Below, one piece after another: positions 1 through 5,148 of a DNA stretch of 7,267 bases. Under the pieces are notes generated by a model. The model did not search any database and was not told the DNA's origin. It saw only the letters and a list, made by a program, of their open reading frames with translations. Both the position numbers and the translations under genes were made by a program. Each line of letters starts with the position of its first letter. Position 1 is the stretch's first letter. Origin of the DNA: Gammaproteobacteria bacterium (GTDB lineage Bacteria; Pseudomonadota; Gammaproteobacteria; Nitrococcales; Nitrococcaceae); NCBI GenBank assembly GCA_018334525.1, contig JAGXLT010000038.1, positions 1 through 7,267 on the forward strand, in the 5' to 3' direction.

Positions 1-178
1 TGATTTGTAACTCAGCATCGTCGTCAATCAAATCACAAGCATCAACCAGCTTGCCGTTAACCCGCCCGGCAACGGTTGCTTTTGCAAGCCCGGGGCCAAT
101 ATCGCGCGCAACATCAAGCACAGTAATTGGATCGGCATAGTCTCTTTGACTGCCGTCAGGAAGGGTAATTAGGGGCAT
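1..178 (-). CDS. thrS: Threonyl-tRNA synthetase, N-terminal fragment (runs off the left edge)
   Basis: This is the first 59 codons of threonyl-tRNA synthetase, the cytoplasmic enzyme that charges tRNA-Thr. The translation begins [14 protein letters not shown] and continues through [15 protein letters not shown] and [12 protein letters not shown]. This is the TGS domain that opens bacterial ThrS; the editing, catalytic and anticodon-binding domains lie outside the window. The ATG at 176-178 is supported by a GGAG (positions 186-189) seven bases upstream. The gene lies 59 bp downstream of tRNA-Val on the same strand. I see no terminator and no convincing separate promoter in that gap, so thrS is probably read through from the tRNA promoter. 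In many gammaproteobacteria thrS is followed by infC, rpmI and rplT, which would lie to the left here. A possible translational operator sits in the leader and is listed separately. Confidence 0.95.
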   Translation of the reverse strand, partial: MPLITLPDGSQRDYADPITVLDVARDIGPGLAKATVAGRVNGKLVDACDLIDDDAELQI

Positions 179-185
179 TAATCGG

Positions 186-189
186 CTCC
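186..189 (-). promoter_or_regulatory. Shine-Dalgarno of thrS
   Basis: GGAG on the minus strand lies 7 nt before the thrS ATG and fixes that start. It lies 6 nt downstream of the candidate operator hairpin, so a protein bound to the hairpin would crowd the ribosome site. Confidence 0.7.
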
Positions 190-195
190 ACAGTG

Positions 196-216
196 GTGAC
201 CCATACCAAAGGCCAC
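196..216 (-). promoter_or_regulatory. Candidate thrS translational operator: hairpin mimicking the tRNA-Thr anticodon arm
   Basis: On the minus strand GTGGCCT (216-210) pairs with GGGTCAC (202-196). This gives seven pairs, two of them G-U, closing a seven-base loop TTGGTAT. The triplet GGT occupies loop positions 3-5 (207-205), exactly where an anticodon sits, and GGU is the anticodon of a tRNA-Thr. As I recall the E. coli tRNA-Thr(GGU) anticodon arm, 12 of 14 central bases agree. The hairpin lies at about -18 to -38 from the thrS ATG. Known for the family: E. coli ThrS represses its own mRNA by binding an upstream hairpin that imitates the tRNA-Thr anticodon arm. That this hairpin acts the same way is inference from sequence and position. 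Confidence 0.55.
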
Positions 217-237
217 ATGCATTTATTGCGTAAGCGA

Positions 238-314
238 TGGTAGGCGCGATTGGACTCGAACCAACGACCCCCACCATGTCAAGGTGGTGCTCTAACCAGC
301 TGAGCTACGCGCCT
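238..314 (-). tRNA. tRNA-Val (anticodon GAC)
   Basis: The minus strand folds as a complete tRNA of 77 nt including its CCA end. The acceptor stem is AGGCGCG (314-308) with CGCGCCT (248-242), followed by discriminator A (241) and an encoded CCA (240-238). The anticodon stem CCACC/GGTGG (287-283 and 275-271) closes the loop TTGACAT, with anticodon GAC at 280-278, which reads the valine codons GUC and GUU. The TpsiC arm carries the usual GGTTCGAGTCC, and the D arm has AGCTCAGCTGGTTAGAGC. It has its own strong promoter just upstream and is followed closely by thrS. Confidence 0.97.
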
Positions 315-328
315 GTCGTCAAGGGCGG

Positions 329-357
329 AGTATAACGGGATTAGGCGGCATTGCCAA
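329..357 (-). promoter_or_regulatory. Sigma70-type promoter of tRNA-Val (and probably thrS)
   Basis: On the minus strand, TTGGCA (357-352) and TATACT (334-329) are each one base from consensus and are separated by exactly 17 bp. The start point would fall near 322, about 8 nt before the mature tRNA. The stretch after the -10 is GC-rich (CCGCCC), as in stable-RNA promoters under stringent control; that regulation is inferred. Confidence 0.8.
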
Positions 358-378
358 AAAGATTTCACATGATAGCCT
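351..378 (+). promoter_or_regulatory. Candidate promoter for the TPP riboswitch and SDR gene
   Basis: TTGCCA (351-356) differs from the -35 consensus by one base. After 16 bp comes a weak -10, TAGCCT (373-378), with an extended -10 TG at 370-371. Transcription would begin near 385, just before the riboswitch aptamer, which fits. The -35 lies on the same bases as the -35 of the divergent tRNA promoter. The weak -10 hexamer is the main doubt. Confidence 0.45.
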
Positions 379-387
379 AGCGTATTA

Positions 388-467
388 AGCAACAGGGGCG
401 TCTGCCACAGGCAGGCTGAGAGGTACCCTTGGAACCTGAACCGGGTCATGCCGGCGTAGGAAGTTGG
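388..467 (+). promoter_or_regulatory. TPP riboswitch (THI element)
   Basis: The conserved core of the thiamine pyrophosphate aptamer is plain: CTGAGA at 416-421, ACCC at 425-428, ACCTGA at 434-439 and GCGTAGGAAG at 454-463. The helices can be drawn. P1 is CAAC (390-393) with GTTG (463-466). P2 includes GGG (396-398) with CCC (426-428). P3 is TCTGCC (401-406) with GGCAGG (410-415), capped by an ACA triloop. P4 is CCT (435-437) with AGG (458-460). P5 is CCGG (441-444) with CCGG (451-454) and a six-base loop. P3 is short, as in E. coli thiM. The 3' strand of P1 runs into the GGAG Shine-Dalgarno (466-469), so binding of TPP should block translation of the SDR directly. No terminator hairpin with a U-tract is present. 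Confidence 0.93.
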
Positions 468-477
468 AGAATCTAAG

Positions 478-1242
478 ATGAACTACCCGATTAGCGAACA
501 AACCATCCTCATTACCGGTGCGGGTCGCGGGCTTGGCGCTGCCATTGCTCGGGCGTTTGCCCGCGAAGGCGCCAACGTTGCCATTAACTATCGCCACAGC
601 GAAAAGGCGGCCAAGGCACTTGCTGAAGAACTCGGCGCGAATGCCGCAGCCTATCAGGCGGATATTACTGACCCAGCGGCAGTGCTTACGATGGTTCGTG
701 ACATCGAAACCACGCTCGGCAGTCCCACAACGCTGGTGCACAATGCGCTGGCCGATTTCAGTTTTAATGGCGATGCCCGCAAGTCACTCACCGATCTGAC
801 CTGGGCCGACCTTTCGGCACAAGCCGCTGTTGCCGTTGGTGGTGCGCTCAATGGCATCCAGGCATTACAGCCAGCGTTTGAAAAAAACGGGGGCGGTCGC
901 GTGATTACGATTGGCACCAACCTGTTTCAAAACCCCGTGGTGCCCTATCACGACTACACCGCTGCAAAGGCTGCGCTCATGGCCTTTACCCGAACCGCCG
1001 CCAAAGACCTTGGTCCTGCAGGGGTCACGGTGAATATGGTGGCCGGGGGATTACTAAGAACCACCGATGCCAGCGCCGCCACCCCCGAGTTCGTCTTTGA
1101 TCTGATTGCCGAGCAGACCCCGCTCGGGCATGTCACAACGCCCGAGGAGCTTGCCGATGCCGTGCTCTTTTTTGCATCGCCCTGGGCACGTGCCGTAACC
1201 GGTCAAACCCTGGTGGTGGATGGCGGTTTAGTTTTTGACTAG
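478..1242 (+). CDS. SDR-family oxidoreductase (FabG-like) under TPP riboswitch control
   Basis: This 254-residue protein has the normal length of a classical short-chain dehydrogenase/reductase, probably cytoplasmic. TGAGRGLG (13-20) is the nucleotide-binding glycine motif, and the arginine in NYRHS (37-41) after strand 2 favours NADP(H). Y160 and K164 (YTAAK) form the catalytic pair, and VVDGG (246-250) is the usual C-terminal motif. Other sites are unusual: the catalytic serine position appears to hold T147 (IGTNLFQ), the usual NNAG is HNAL (88-91), and the Asn of the N-S-Y-K tetrad appears replaced. These features match a conserved FabG-like subfamily I recall, so I do not read them as decay. 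The ATG at 478 follows GGAG (466-469) by 8 nt. The gene stands alone after a TPP riboswitch, so thiamine repletion should lower its expression. It is often labelled 3-oxoacyl-ACP reductase; the riboswitch argues for a role in thiamine or precursor metabolism, with substrate unknown. Confidence 0.92.
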   Translation: MNYPISEQTILITGAGRGLGAAIARAFAREGANVAINYRHSEKAAKALAEELGANAAAYQADITDPAAVLTMVRDIETTLGSPTTLVHNALADFSFNGDARKSLTDLTWADLSAQAAVAVGGALNGIQALQPAFEKNGGGRVITIGTNLFQNPVVPYHDYTAAKAALMAFTRTAAKDLGPAGVTVNMVAGGLLRTTDASAATPEFVFDLIAEQTPLGHVTTPEELADAVLFFASPWARAVTGQTLVVDGGLVFD

Positions 1243-2954
1243 TCAAATGACAAGCCAATACCGGTGATCTGATCGCGAGAATCAATCGCTCTAACGATAA
1301 GCTCGACAGATCCCAGGCGAAGGCGATCGCCCGGCTCCGGACGCTGCAATCGTGCCTTGAGGTAACCGCCAACGGTCGTTGCCTCAACGTTTTTATCCAG
1401 CGGGTCAACAATTGCACCATATACGTCAATGAGCGCTTTCACGGGCGCATCGGGCGCAATTGAAAAATCGCCAAAAAACGCACGCCGCTCAGCCTCTTGT
1501 ACCGAATTGCCCGCAAACAAATGATCCAGCGCCGAGGCATATTGCGGCGCCATAAAAATGTAAAGGTAATCATCAGGCTGCACAGGCCCCGCTTTACGAA
1601 AGTGCATAGAGCGGCCATCACGCAACACCAGGGCTGGTCTTGCCCAACGCGGCAGACGTGCGCCACCCACTATCGGACTGCCCGGCATAACGTGATACAC
1701 CACCAGCTCATGATGCGCGGTACCGGGGAGTTCAAGCTCTATTTTCTCAATGGGCCCCAACCGCGCAGGCACAATAAGGCCAAGCCGCTTTGCCACGGGC
1801 TTAATGGTCCATCCCTGAACGAGTAGTGAGGTCAGCACCATAATGAAAGCGACATTAAAAAATGCCTGAGCAGATTCAAGGCCGCCTAAAAACGGCAAGA
1901 TCGCCAGCAAAATAGACACAGCGCCCCGCAAACCCACCCAGCCAATAAACGTGACCTCTTTGGCAGAGAACCCGAACGGCAACAAACAAATCCCTACCGC
2001 CAATGGACGGGCAAAGAACATCAGGAATAACGCCAGGCCGATCGCTGGCAACACGATCGCGGGAAACTCAGAAGGCGTGGCCAGCAACCCCAGCACTAAA
2101 AACATCAGGATCTGTGCGAGCCAGGTCATCCCATCTTGTAGCCGACGCAGCGCGGCTACGTGTGGCACAGGCCGGTTACCGGCAACAAGCCCCGCTACAT
2201 AGACAGCAATAAAGCCACTCCCGCCAAATTGGCTTGTCACCGCAAACAGCAATAACGCCGCGGCGATCACTAATATCGGATAAAGCGCGGCCTCAAGCTC
2301 AATGGCGTTCATTAATCTGACCAGCAAAAAACCGCCCGCAACGCCGAGCGCGATACCCAGCCCCATCTGCAGAGCAAAGCCGAGCATCAGCTGTTGGGTA
2401 AACCCGGCAAAACCCGCCTGCTGAGCAATCAATTCCACTAAGGCCGTCACAAGAAATATTGCAATCGGGTCATTGGAGCCCGACTCAACGCCCAGCGTAG
2501 CTCTAACCCGCTCACGCAATGTGATGCCGCCCACTCTAAGTAAGTAGAATACCGCCGCGGCGTCAGTGGAGCTGATGATGGCGCCTAAAAGCAGCGCATA
2601 GGGCCAACTCAGATCAAATAACCAATACGCCGCCACACCAACTAACCCGGTTGTTAACACCACACCCAGCGTTGCCAGAGTAATGGCCGGGGCTGCTGCC
2701 TTTTTGAAGTATCGCGTCTTGGTGCCAAACCCGGCATCAAACAAAATGATCGCCAGTGCGATACTGCCAATCAGATAGGCACCACTCCAATCGTTGTAAA
2801 CAACGCCCAGACCGTCTTCACCCGCGACCAAACCAATCGCCAAAAAGAACAACAGCAAGGGTGCGCCAATGCGAAAAGCAAGCAGGCTGGTAAGCACTGA
2901 AACAACCACCAAAGCGGCGCCAATCAGAATAAGTGGGGGAAGCCAATCAAGCAT
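1239..2954 (-). CDS. nhaP2: K+/H+ antiporter of the NhaP2/CvrA type (CPA1 family)
   Basis: This 571-residue inner-membrane protein is close to the length I recall for E. coli CvrA (about 578). Residues 1-390 form about twelve or thirteen hydrophobic segments with CPA1 landmarks: LFFLAIGLVAGEDGLG (35-50), SSTDAAAVF (128-136) in the helix-4 crossover, ESGSNDP (157-163) with the N161-D162 ion-site pair, and GLRGAVS (341-347). The soluble C-terminus has a TrkA_C/RCK_C-like domain (about 405-480) and a domain like the CorC/HlyC-associated one (about 495-568), the NhaP2 layout. Family role: proton-driven export of K+ or Na+, which helps growth at high K+ or alkaline pH; the ion is not decided by sequence. 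I chose the ATG at 2952-2954 because GAGAAG lies 8 nt upstream and the protein then begins directly at the first membrane segment. An upstream ATG at 3026 would add 24 non-hydrophobic residues. The stop overlaps the convergent SDR gene. Confidence 0.92.
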   Translation of the reverse strand: MLDWLPPLILIGAALVVVSVLTSLLAFRIGAPLLLFFLAIGLVAGEDGLGVVYNDWSGAYLIGSIALAIILFDAGFGTKTRYFKKAAAPAITLATLGVVLTTGLVGVAAYWLFDLSWPYALLLGAIISSTDAAAVFYLLRVGGITLRERVRATLGVESGSNDPIAIFLVTALVELIAQQAGFAGFTQQLMLGFALQMGLGIALGVAGGFLLVRLMNAIELEAALYPILVIAAALLLFAVTSQFGGSGFIAVYVAGLVAGNRPVPHVAALRRLQDGMTWLAQILMFLVLGLLATPSEFPAIVLPAIGLALFLMFFARPLAVGICLLPFGFSAKEVTFIGWVGLRGAVSILLAILPFLGGLESAQAFFNVAFIMVLTSLLVQGWTIKPVAKRLGLIVPARLGPIEKIELELPGTAHHELVVYHVMPGSPIVGGARLPRWARPALVLRDGRSMHFRKAGPVQPDDYLYIFMAPQYASALDHLFAGNSVQEAERRAFFGDFSIAPDAPVKALIDVYGAIVDPLDKNVEATTVGGYLKARLQRPEPGDRLRLGSVELIVRAIDSRDQITGIGLSFD

Positions 2955-2962
2955 AAATGCTA

Positions 2963-2968
2963 CTTCTC
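2963..2968 (-). promoter_or_regulatory. Shine-Dalgarno deciding the antiporter start
   Basis: GAGAAG on the minus strand sits 8 nt before the ATG at 2952-2954. I see no comparable site before the upstream alternative ATG at 3024-3026. Confidence 0.55.
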
Positions 2969-2975
2969 GCTTTTC

Positions 2976-3004
2976 ATTATTGAACGCAGGGCATACGCTT
3001 TGAG
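2976..3004 (-). promoter_or_regulatory. Weak candidate promoter of the antiporter gene
   Basis: On the minus strand, AATAAT (2981-2976) matches the -10 consensus at five of six positions, and CTCAAA (3004-2999) matches the -35 at three of six, with 17 bp between them. The start would fall near 2969, leaving a leader of only about 15 nt with the Shine-Dalgarno at its very beginning. The call is tentative. Confidence 0.25.
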
Positions 3005-3034
3005 AATACCCGTTGGTGGAGTACAAACAAACTG

Positions 3035-3967
3035 ATGCGTCAATTAGATACCGAACAAACTCGTGCCCTGCTCGACTATCAGGCAGTCGCTGATGCCTGT
3101 GCAGATCTATTGATGCTTGCGCGTCAGGGAAAAACAGTATGCCCGCCTCGCAGCGCTATGCCGCTAGCGAAAGACGGAACCCTGTTGCTGATGCCGGCAA
3201 CCGATCACACGATTGCCATCACCAAGCTTGTCACAGTCCATCCCCTCAATGTAGAAGCCTCACTGCCCACAATCCAAGGTGAGATGGTGATTGTTGATGC
3301 AGCCAATGGAAAACGCCTATTACTGGCTGACGGAGCGGCCGTCTCTGCCCGGCGAACTGCCGCTGTTTCCCTACTGGCCGCACAACGCCTTGGTGCTCGG
3401 CGTGATAGCCCAATTTTAGTGTATGGCGCCGGTACGCAGGCCCAGGTGCATTTAGAGGCGTTTCAAGCGGGACTGGGTATAACGCGCGGATACATTGTCT
3501 CGCGCAGCCGGGACCGGGCTGAAGCATTAGCAAAGAAAATGCACAAACAGGGCTTAAATCTAGAAGTCATTGATGATCCAGACGCCGTGTTAAACGAAAC
3601 AAAGGTCATTGTGACTGCCACCACATCAAACACGCCTGTGCTACCCGAACATTTATCGAACAACACTTTCGTGGCTGCGGTGGGCGCGTTTCGTCCGCAA
3701 ATGGCGGAAATTCCGCCGGCGTTAATCAAAACCAGCCGGATTGTTATCGATACCGAAGAGGGCGCAAAAGATGAGGCAGGCGACTTAATTCAAGCCGAAC
3801 AACAGGGACAGTTTGAGTGGTCTAAAGCCACGACTCTGGAGCAGGTCGTTTGCGACAACGTTACACCCCAAGGTGAAGGGGCAATCATTTTTAAAAGTGT
3901 GGGTCAGTCCCTTTGGGATCTGGCCGCCGCACGGGTGCTGGTTGATGCTATGGACCGAGCTCCTTAA
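3035..3967 (+). CDS. Ornithine cyclodeaminase/mu-crystallin family protein, likely delta(1)-pyrroline-2-carboxylate reductase
   Basis: This 310-residue, probably cytoplasmic protein has the family's normal length. The N-terminal part carries KLVTVHPLN (64-72), LPTIQGEMVIVDA (77-89) and SARRTAAVSLLAAQRLG (104-120). GAGTQAQVH (131-139) is the Rossmann nucleotide-binding loop, with VSRSRDRAEAL (155-165) after the second strand. FVAAVGAFRPQMAEIP (212-227) and IVIDTEEGAKDEAGDL (236-251) form the rest of the cofactor and active-site region. The end, IFKSVGQSLWDLAAARV (285-301), resembles enzymes annotated as delta(1)-pyrroline-2-carboxylate reductase. Those use NAD(P)H to reduce cyclic imines from hydroxyproline, D-proline or lysine breakdown to proline or pipecolate. 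Ornithine cyclodeaminase or alanine dehydrogenase activity remains possible. GGAG (3018-3021) lies 13 nt before the ATG, rather far. The gene diverges from the antiporter and overlaps the convergent Lrp-type regulator gene by 20 bp, which hints at regulation by that protein. Confidence 0.85.
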   Translation: MRQLDTEQTRALLDYQAVADACADLLMLARQGKTVCPPRSAMPLAKDGTLLLMPATDHTIAITKLVTVHPLNVEASLPTIQGEMVIVDAANGKRLLLADGAAVSARRTAAVSLLAAQRLGARRDSPILVYGAGTQAQVHLEAFQAGLGITRGYIVSRSRDRAEALAKKMHKQGLNLEVIDDPDAVLNETKVIVTATTSNTPVLPEHLSNNTFVAAVGAFRPQMAEIPPALIKTSRIVIDTEEGAKDEAGDLIQAEQQGQFEWSKATTLEQVVCDNVTPQGEGAIIFKSVGQSLWDLAAARVLVDAMDRAP

Positions 3968-4418
3968 CCGCTTCCATCGCCACAAACGTACTGGTCGATG
4001 CCACATGCGGCAGGCTGGAGATGTTTTCAGCCAGCACCCGCCGATAAGTGTCGATGCTTTCCGTTCGCACCTTGAGCAAATAATCAAAGCCGCCGGCAAT
4101 CAGGTGGCATTCTTCAATTTCAGGAATCTGCCTTGCTGCCTCGTTAAACGCCCGCAACGCCGCTTCACGGGTATCCAGGAGTTTGACTTCAACAAAGGCC
4201 ACATGGGCAACGCCCAGCGCGATGGGATCAAGCAACGCGCGATAGCCACGAATCACTCCCATCGCTTCTAAACGCCTTAAGCGCGCTTGCGTGGGTGATT
4301 TGGAACGACCAACCCGGCGGGCAAGCTCAGCGACGCTGATTCTACCTTCTACCGCCAGAACGCGTAAGATCGAATGATCTAGCCGATCCAGCCTGCCGCC
4401 TTTGTGTTGGTCGTCCAT
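3948..4418 (-). CDS. Lrp/AsnC-family transcriptional regulator
   Basis: This 156-residue DNA-binding protein has the typical Lrp length and layout. LDRLDHSILRVL (10-21) begins the winged helix-turn-helix, with SVAELARRVGRSKSPTQARLRRLEAMGVI (28-56) as the recognition region. A RAM ligand-binding and oligomerisation domain follows (about 72-148), including the family glycines and Tyr in HLIAGGFDYLLKV (105-117). The tail STFVAMEAVK recalls regulators that activate proline or branched-chain amino-acid catabolism (PutR/BkdR type), but the effector cannot be read from sequence. Start choice: ATG at 4416-4418, six bases after GAG; a GTG at 4422-4424 would add two residues and overlap the upstream stop. 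The gene is the third of a tight minus-strand group, two bases behind the preceding stop, so translational coupling is likely. Its last codons are antisense to the reductase gene at 3035-3967, a plausible target. Confidence 0.93.
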   Translation of the reverse strand: MDDQHKGGRLDRLDHSILRVLAVEGRISVAELARRVGRSKSPTQARLRRLEAMGVIRGYRALLDPIALGVAHVAFVEVKLLDTREAALRAFNEAARQIPEIEECHLIAGGFDYLLKVRTESIDTYRRVLAENISSLPHVASTSTFVAMEAVKELGP

Positions 4419-4420
4419 TA

Positions 4421-4726
4421 TCACTCAATCACATATTCAATCATTAGTGCGTTCGGGACTTCGGCATTTAAAAACAACTCGAACTCATGATTCATAATGT
4501 AAGTGAAATCTTCAGCAATCACCTGCTGGGTCTCGTCATTATAAACCGTAAGATCTAAGCGGCCTTCGCTGCAGGTGGTCGTGCCCTCGATGAGCAGTCG
4601 GCCCATGTCTTCGCCAAAGCTCCATTCCTCTATTTCGCAGCCCTCAACGCCGGGGGCAACGGATTGTCCCATTGCGCCTCCAGCATAGACGAGGGCGACG
4701 ATAAAAGTAACGATCGCCCTACGCAT
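4421..4726 (-). CDS. Small secreted protein of unknown function
   Basis: I do not recognise this 101-residue protein. It begins MRRAIVTFIVALVYAGGAMG, a clear signal peptide with two arginines, a hydrophobic core and a likely signal peptidase I site after AMG at residue 20. The mature part is about 81 residues and acidic, with exactly two cysteines (C30 and C52) that could form a disulfide in the periplasm. Alternating hydrophobic and polar residues (RLLIEG, RLDLTVYND, FELFLNAE, LMIEYVIE) suggest a small beta-rich fold. There is no lipobox and no membrane segment after the signal. Its ATG overlaps the stop of the DUF4168 gene by one base (TGATG), and no good Shine-Dalgarno is visible, so translation probably depends on the upstream gene. 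It ends two bases before the Lrp-type regulator start. The signal peptide and tight gene packing support it as real. Confidence 0.75.
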   Translation of the reverse strand: MRRAIVTFIVALVYAGGAMGQSVAPGVEGCEIEEWSFGEDMGRLLIEGTTTCSEGRLDLTVYNDETQQVIAEDFTYIMNHEFELFLNAEVPNALMIEYVIE

Positions 4727-5058
4727 CAGTTCATTAACTCACGAATACGCTCAGCCAAATCAATATCCTCTGCTGCAGCCTCAGCAATCGCACTATACTC
4801 CGCCACGCTGATACCGGTTTCCTCAACGGCATTTACCATGAGTTGACTTGCCTCCTGCTCAAGCGCCATCGCTTCGTCCCTATCCTCCGCTTGTTCGAGC
4901 AGCACAATATACTCATCACGGATCTCCATCACCTGATCCTGTGCTTCAACGAATAACTCAATCTCACTGTCAGAGAAACGCTGAGCGAACGCAGCCTGGC
5001 AAAAACTGATTAAGAAAAGCGCGCCAGCGAGAATAATTGCTTTAAAACGTAAACCCAT
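4726..5058 (-). CDS. Secreted DUF4168-type protein
   Basis: This 110-residue protein has a signal peptide (MGLRFKAIILAGALFLISFC, then QAAFA) with a likely cleavage site after AFA at residue 25. The mature part FSDSEIELFVEAQ...IRDEY...LEQEASQLMVNAVEETGISVAEYSAIAEAAAEDIDLAERI matches the DUF4168 pattern as I remember it: two helices joined by a short acidic link, ending in the VxxxGlSvxeYnxIaxaaxxDxxLaxri motif. The function of DUF4168 is unknown. The cysteine at residue 20 is not in a proper lipobox (the preceding residue is Phe), so it is probably soluble in the periplasm. The ATG at 5056-5058 has AGAGGA six bases upstream; an ATG twelve codons earlier would spoil the signal peptide and has no such site. 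It leads a three-gene minus-strand group with the next small secreted protein and the Lrp-type regulator. I could not find a convincing promoter between it and katG. Confidence 0.85.
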   Translation of the reverse strand: MGLRFKAIILAGALFLISFCQAAFAQRFSDSEIELFVEAQDQVMEIRDEYIVLLEQAEDRDEAMALEQEASQLMVNAVEETGISVAEYSAIAEAAAEDIDLAERIRELMN

Positions 5059-5064
5059 CGGTAA

Positions 5065-5070
5065 TCCTCT
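5065..5070 (-). promoter_or_regulatory. Shine-Dalgarno deciding the start of the DUF4168 gene
   Basis: AGAGGA on the minus strand ends 6 nt before the ATG at 5056-5058. This strong match selects the shorter start, which also gives a proper signal peptide. Confidence 0.75.
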
Positions 5071-5113
5071 GCAGTTAACAAGGATTGGTCGCAAGACGCT
5101 GTATCGAAAGATA

Positions 5114-5140
5114 GGGCTGACCCCGGAACAGGGCCAGCCC
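5114..5140 (-). terminator. Probable rho-independent terminator of katG
   Basis: On the minus strand GGGCTG (5140-5135) pairs with CAGCCC (5119-5114). One mismatch follows, then GGG/CCC inside, with a 7-nt loop. The stem is GC-rich and starts 8 nt after the katG stop. The following tail is only moderately T-rich (TATCTTTCG), so termination may be partial and some katG transcripts may continue into the DUF4168 gene group. Confidence 0.6.
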
Positions 5141-5148
5141 CACGATGG

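Noticed and set aside
217..237. Second small hairpin (GCA ATAAA TGC) upstream of the thrS operator candidate
   Set aside because: It has only three base pairs, too weak to call, although E. coli thrS does have a second structured operator domain.
385..741. Minus-strand open frame of 118 codons across the riboswitch and the SDR start
   Set aside because: It is antisense to the riboswitch and the SDR, has no recognisable domain, and its composition looks like a shadow of the real gene.
478..1242. SDR considered as a decayed pseudogene because of its odd active-site residues
   Set aside because: The frame is intact and full length, Y160 and K164 are kept, and the unusual residues match a conserved subfamily as I remember it.
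2955..3026. Longer antiporter start adding 24 residues
   Set aside because: The extra residues are not hydrophobic or conserved, and no ribosome site precedes that ATG, whereas the ATG at 2954 has one and begins directly at the first membrane segment.
3813..4271. Plus-strand open frame of 152 codons opposite the Lrp-type regulator
   Set aside because: It overlaps two well-supported genes in other frames and encodes no recognisable motif; the Lrp assignment on the other strand is clear.
5059..5094. Longer DUF4168 start adding 12 residues
   Set aside because: It would put MRPILVNCRGLP before a normal signal peptide and ignores the strong AGAGGA before the ATG at 5058.
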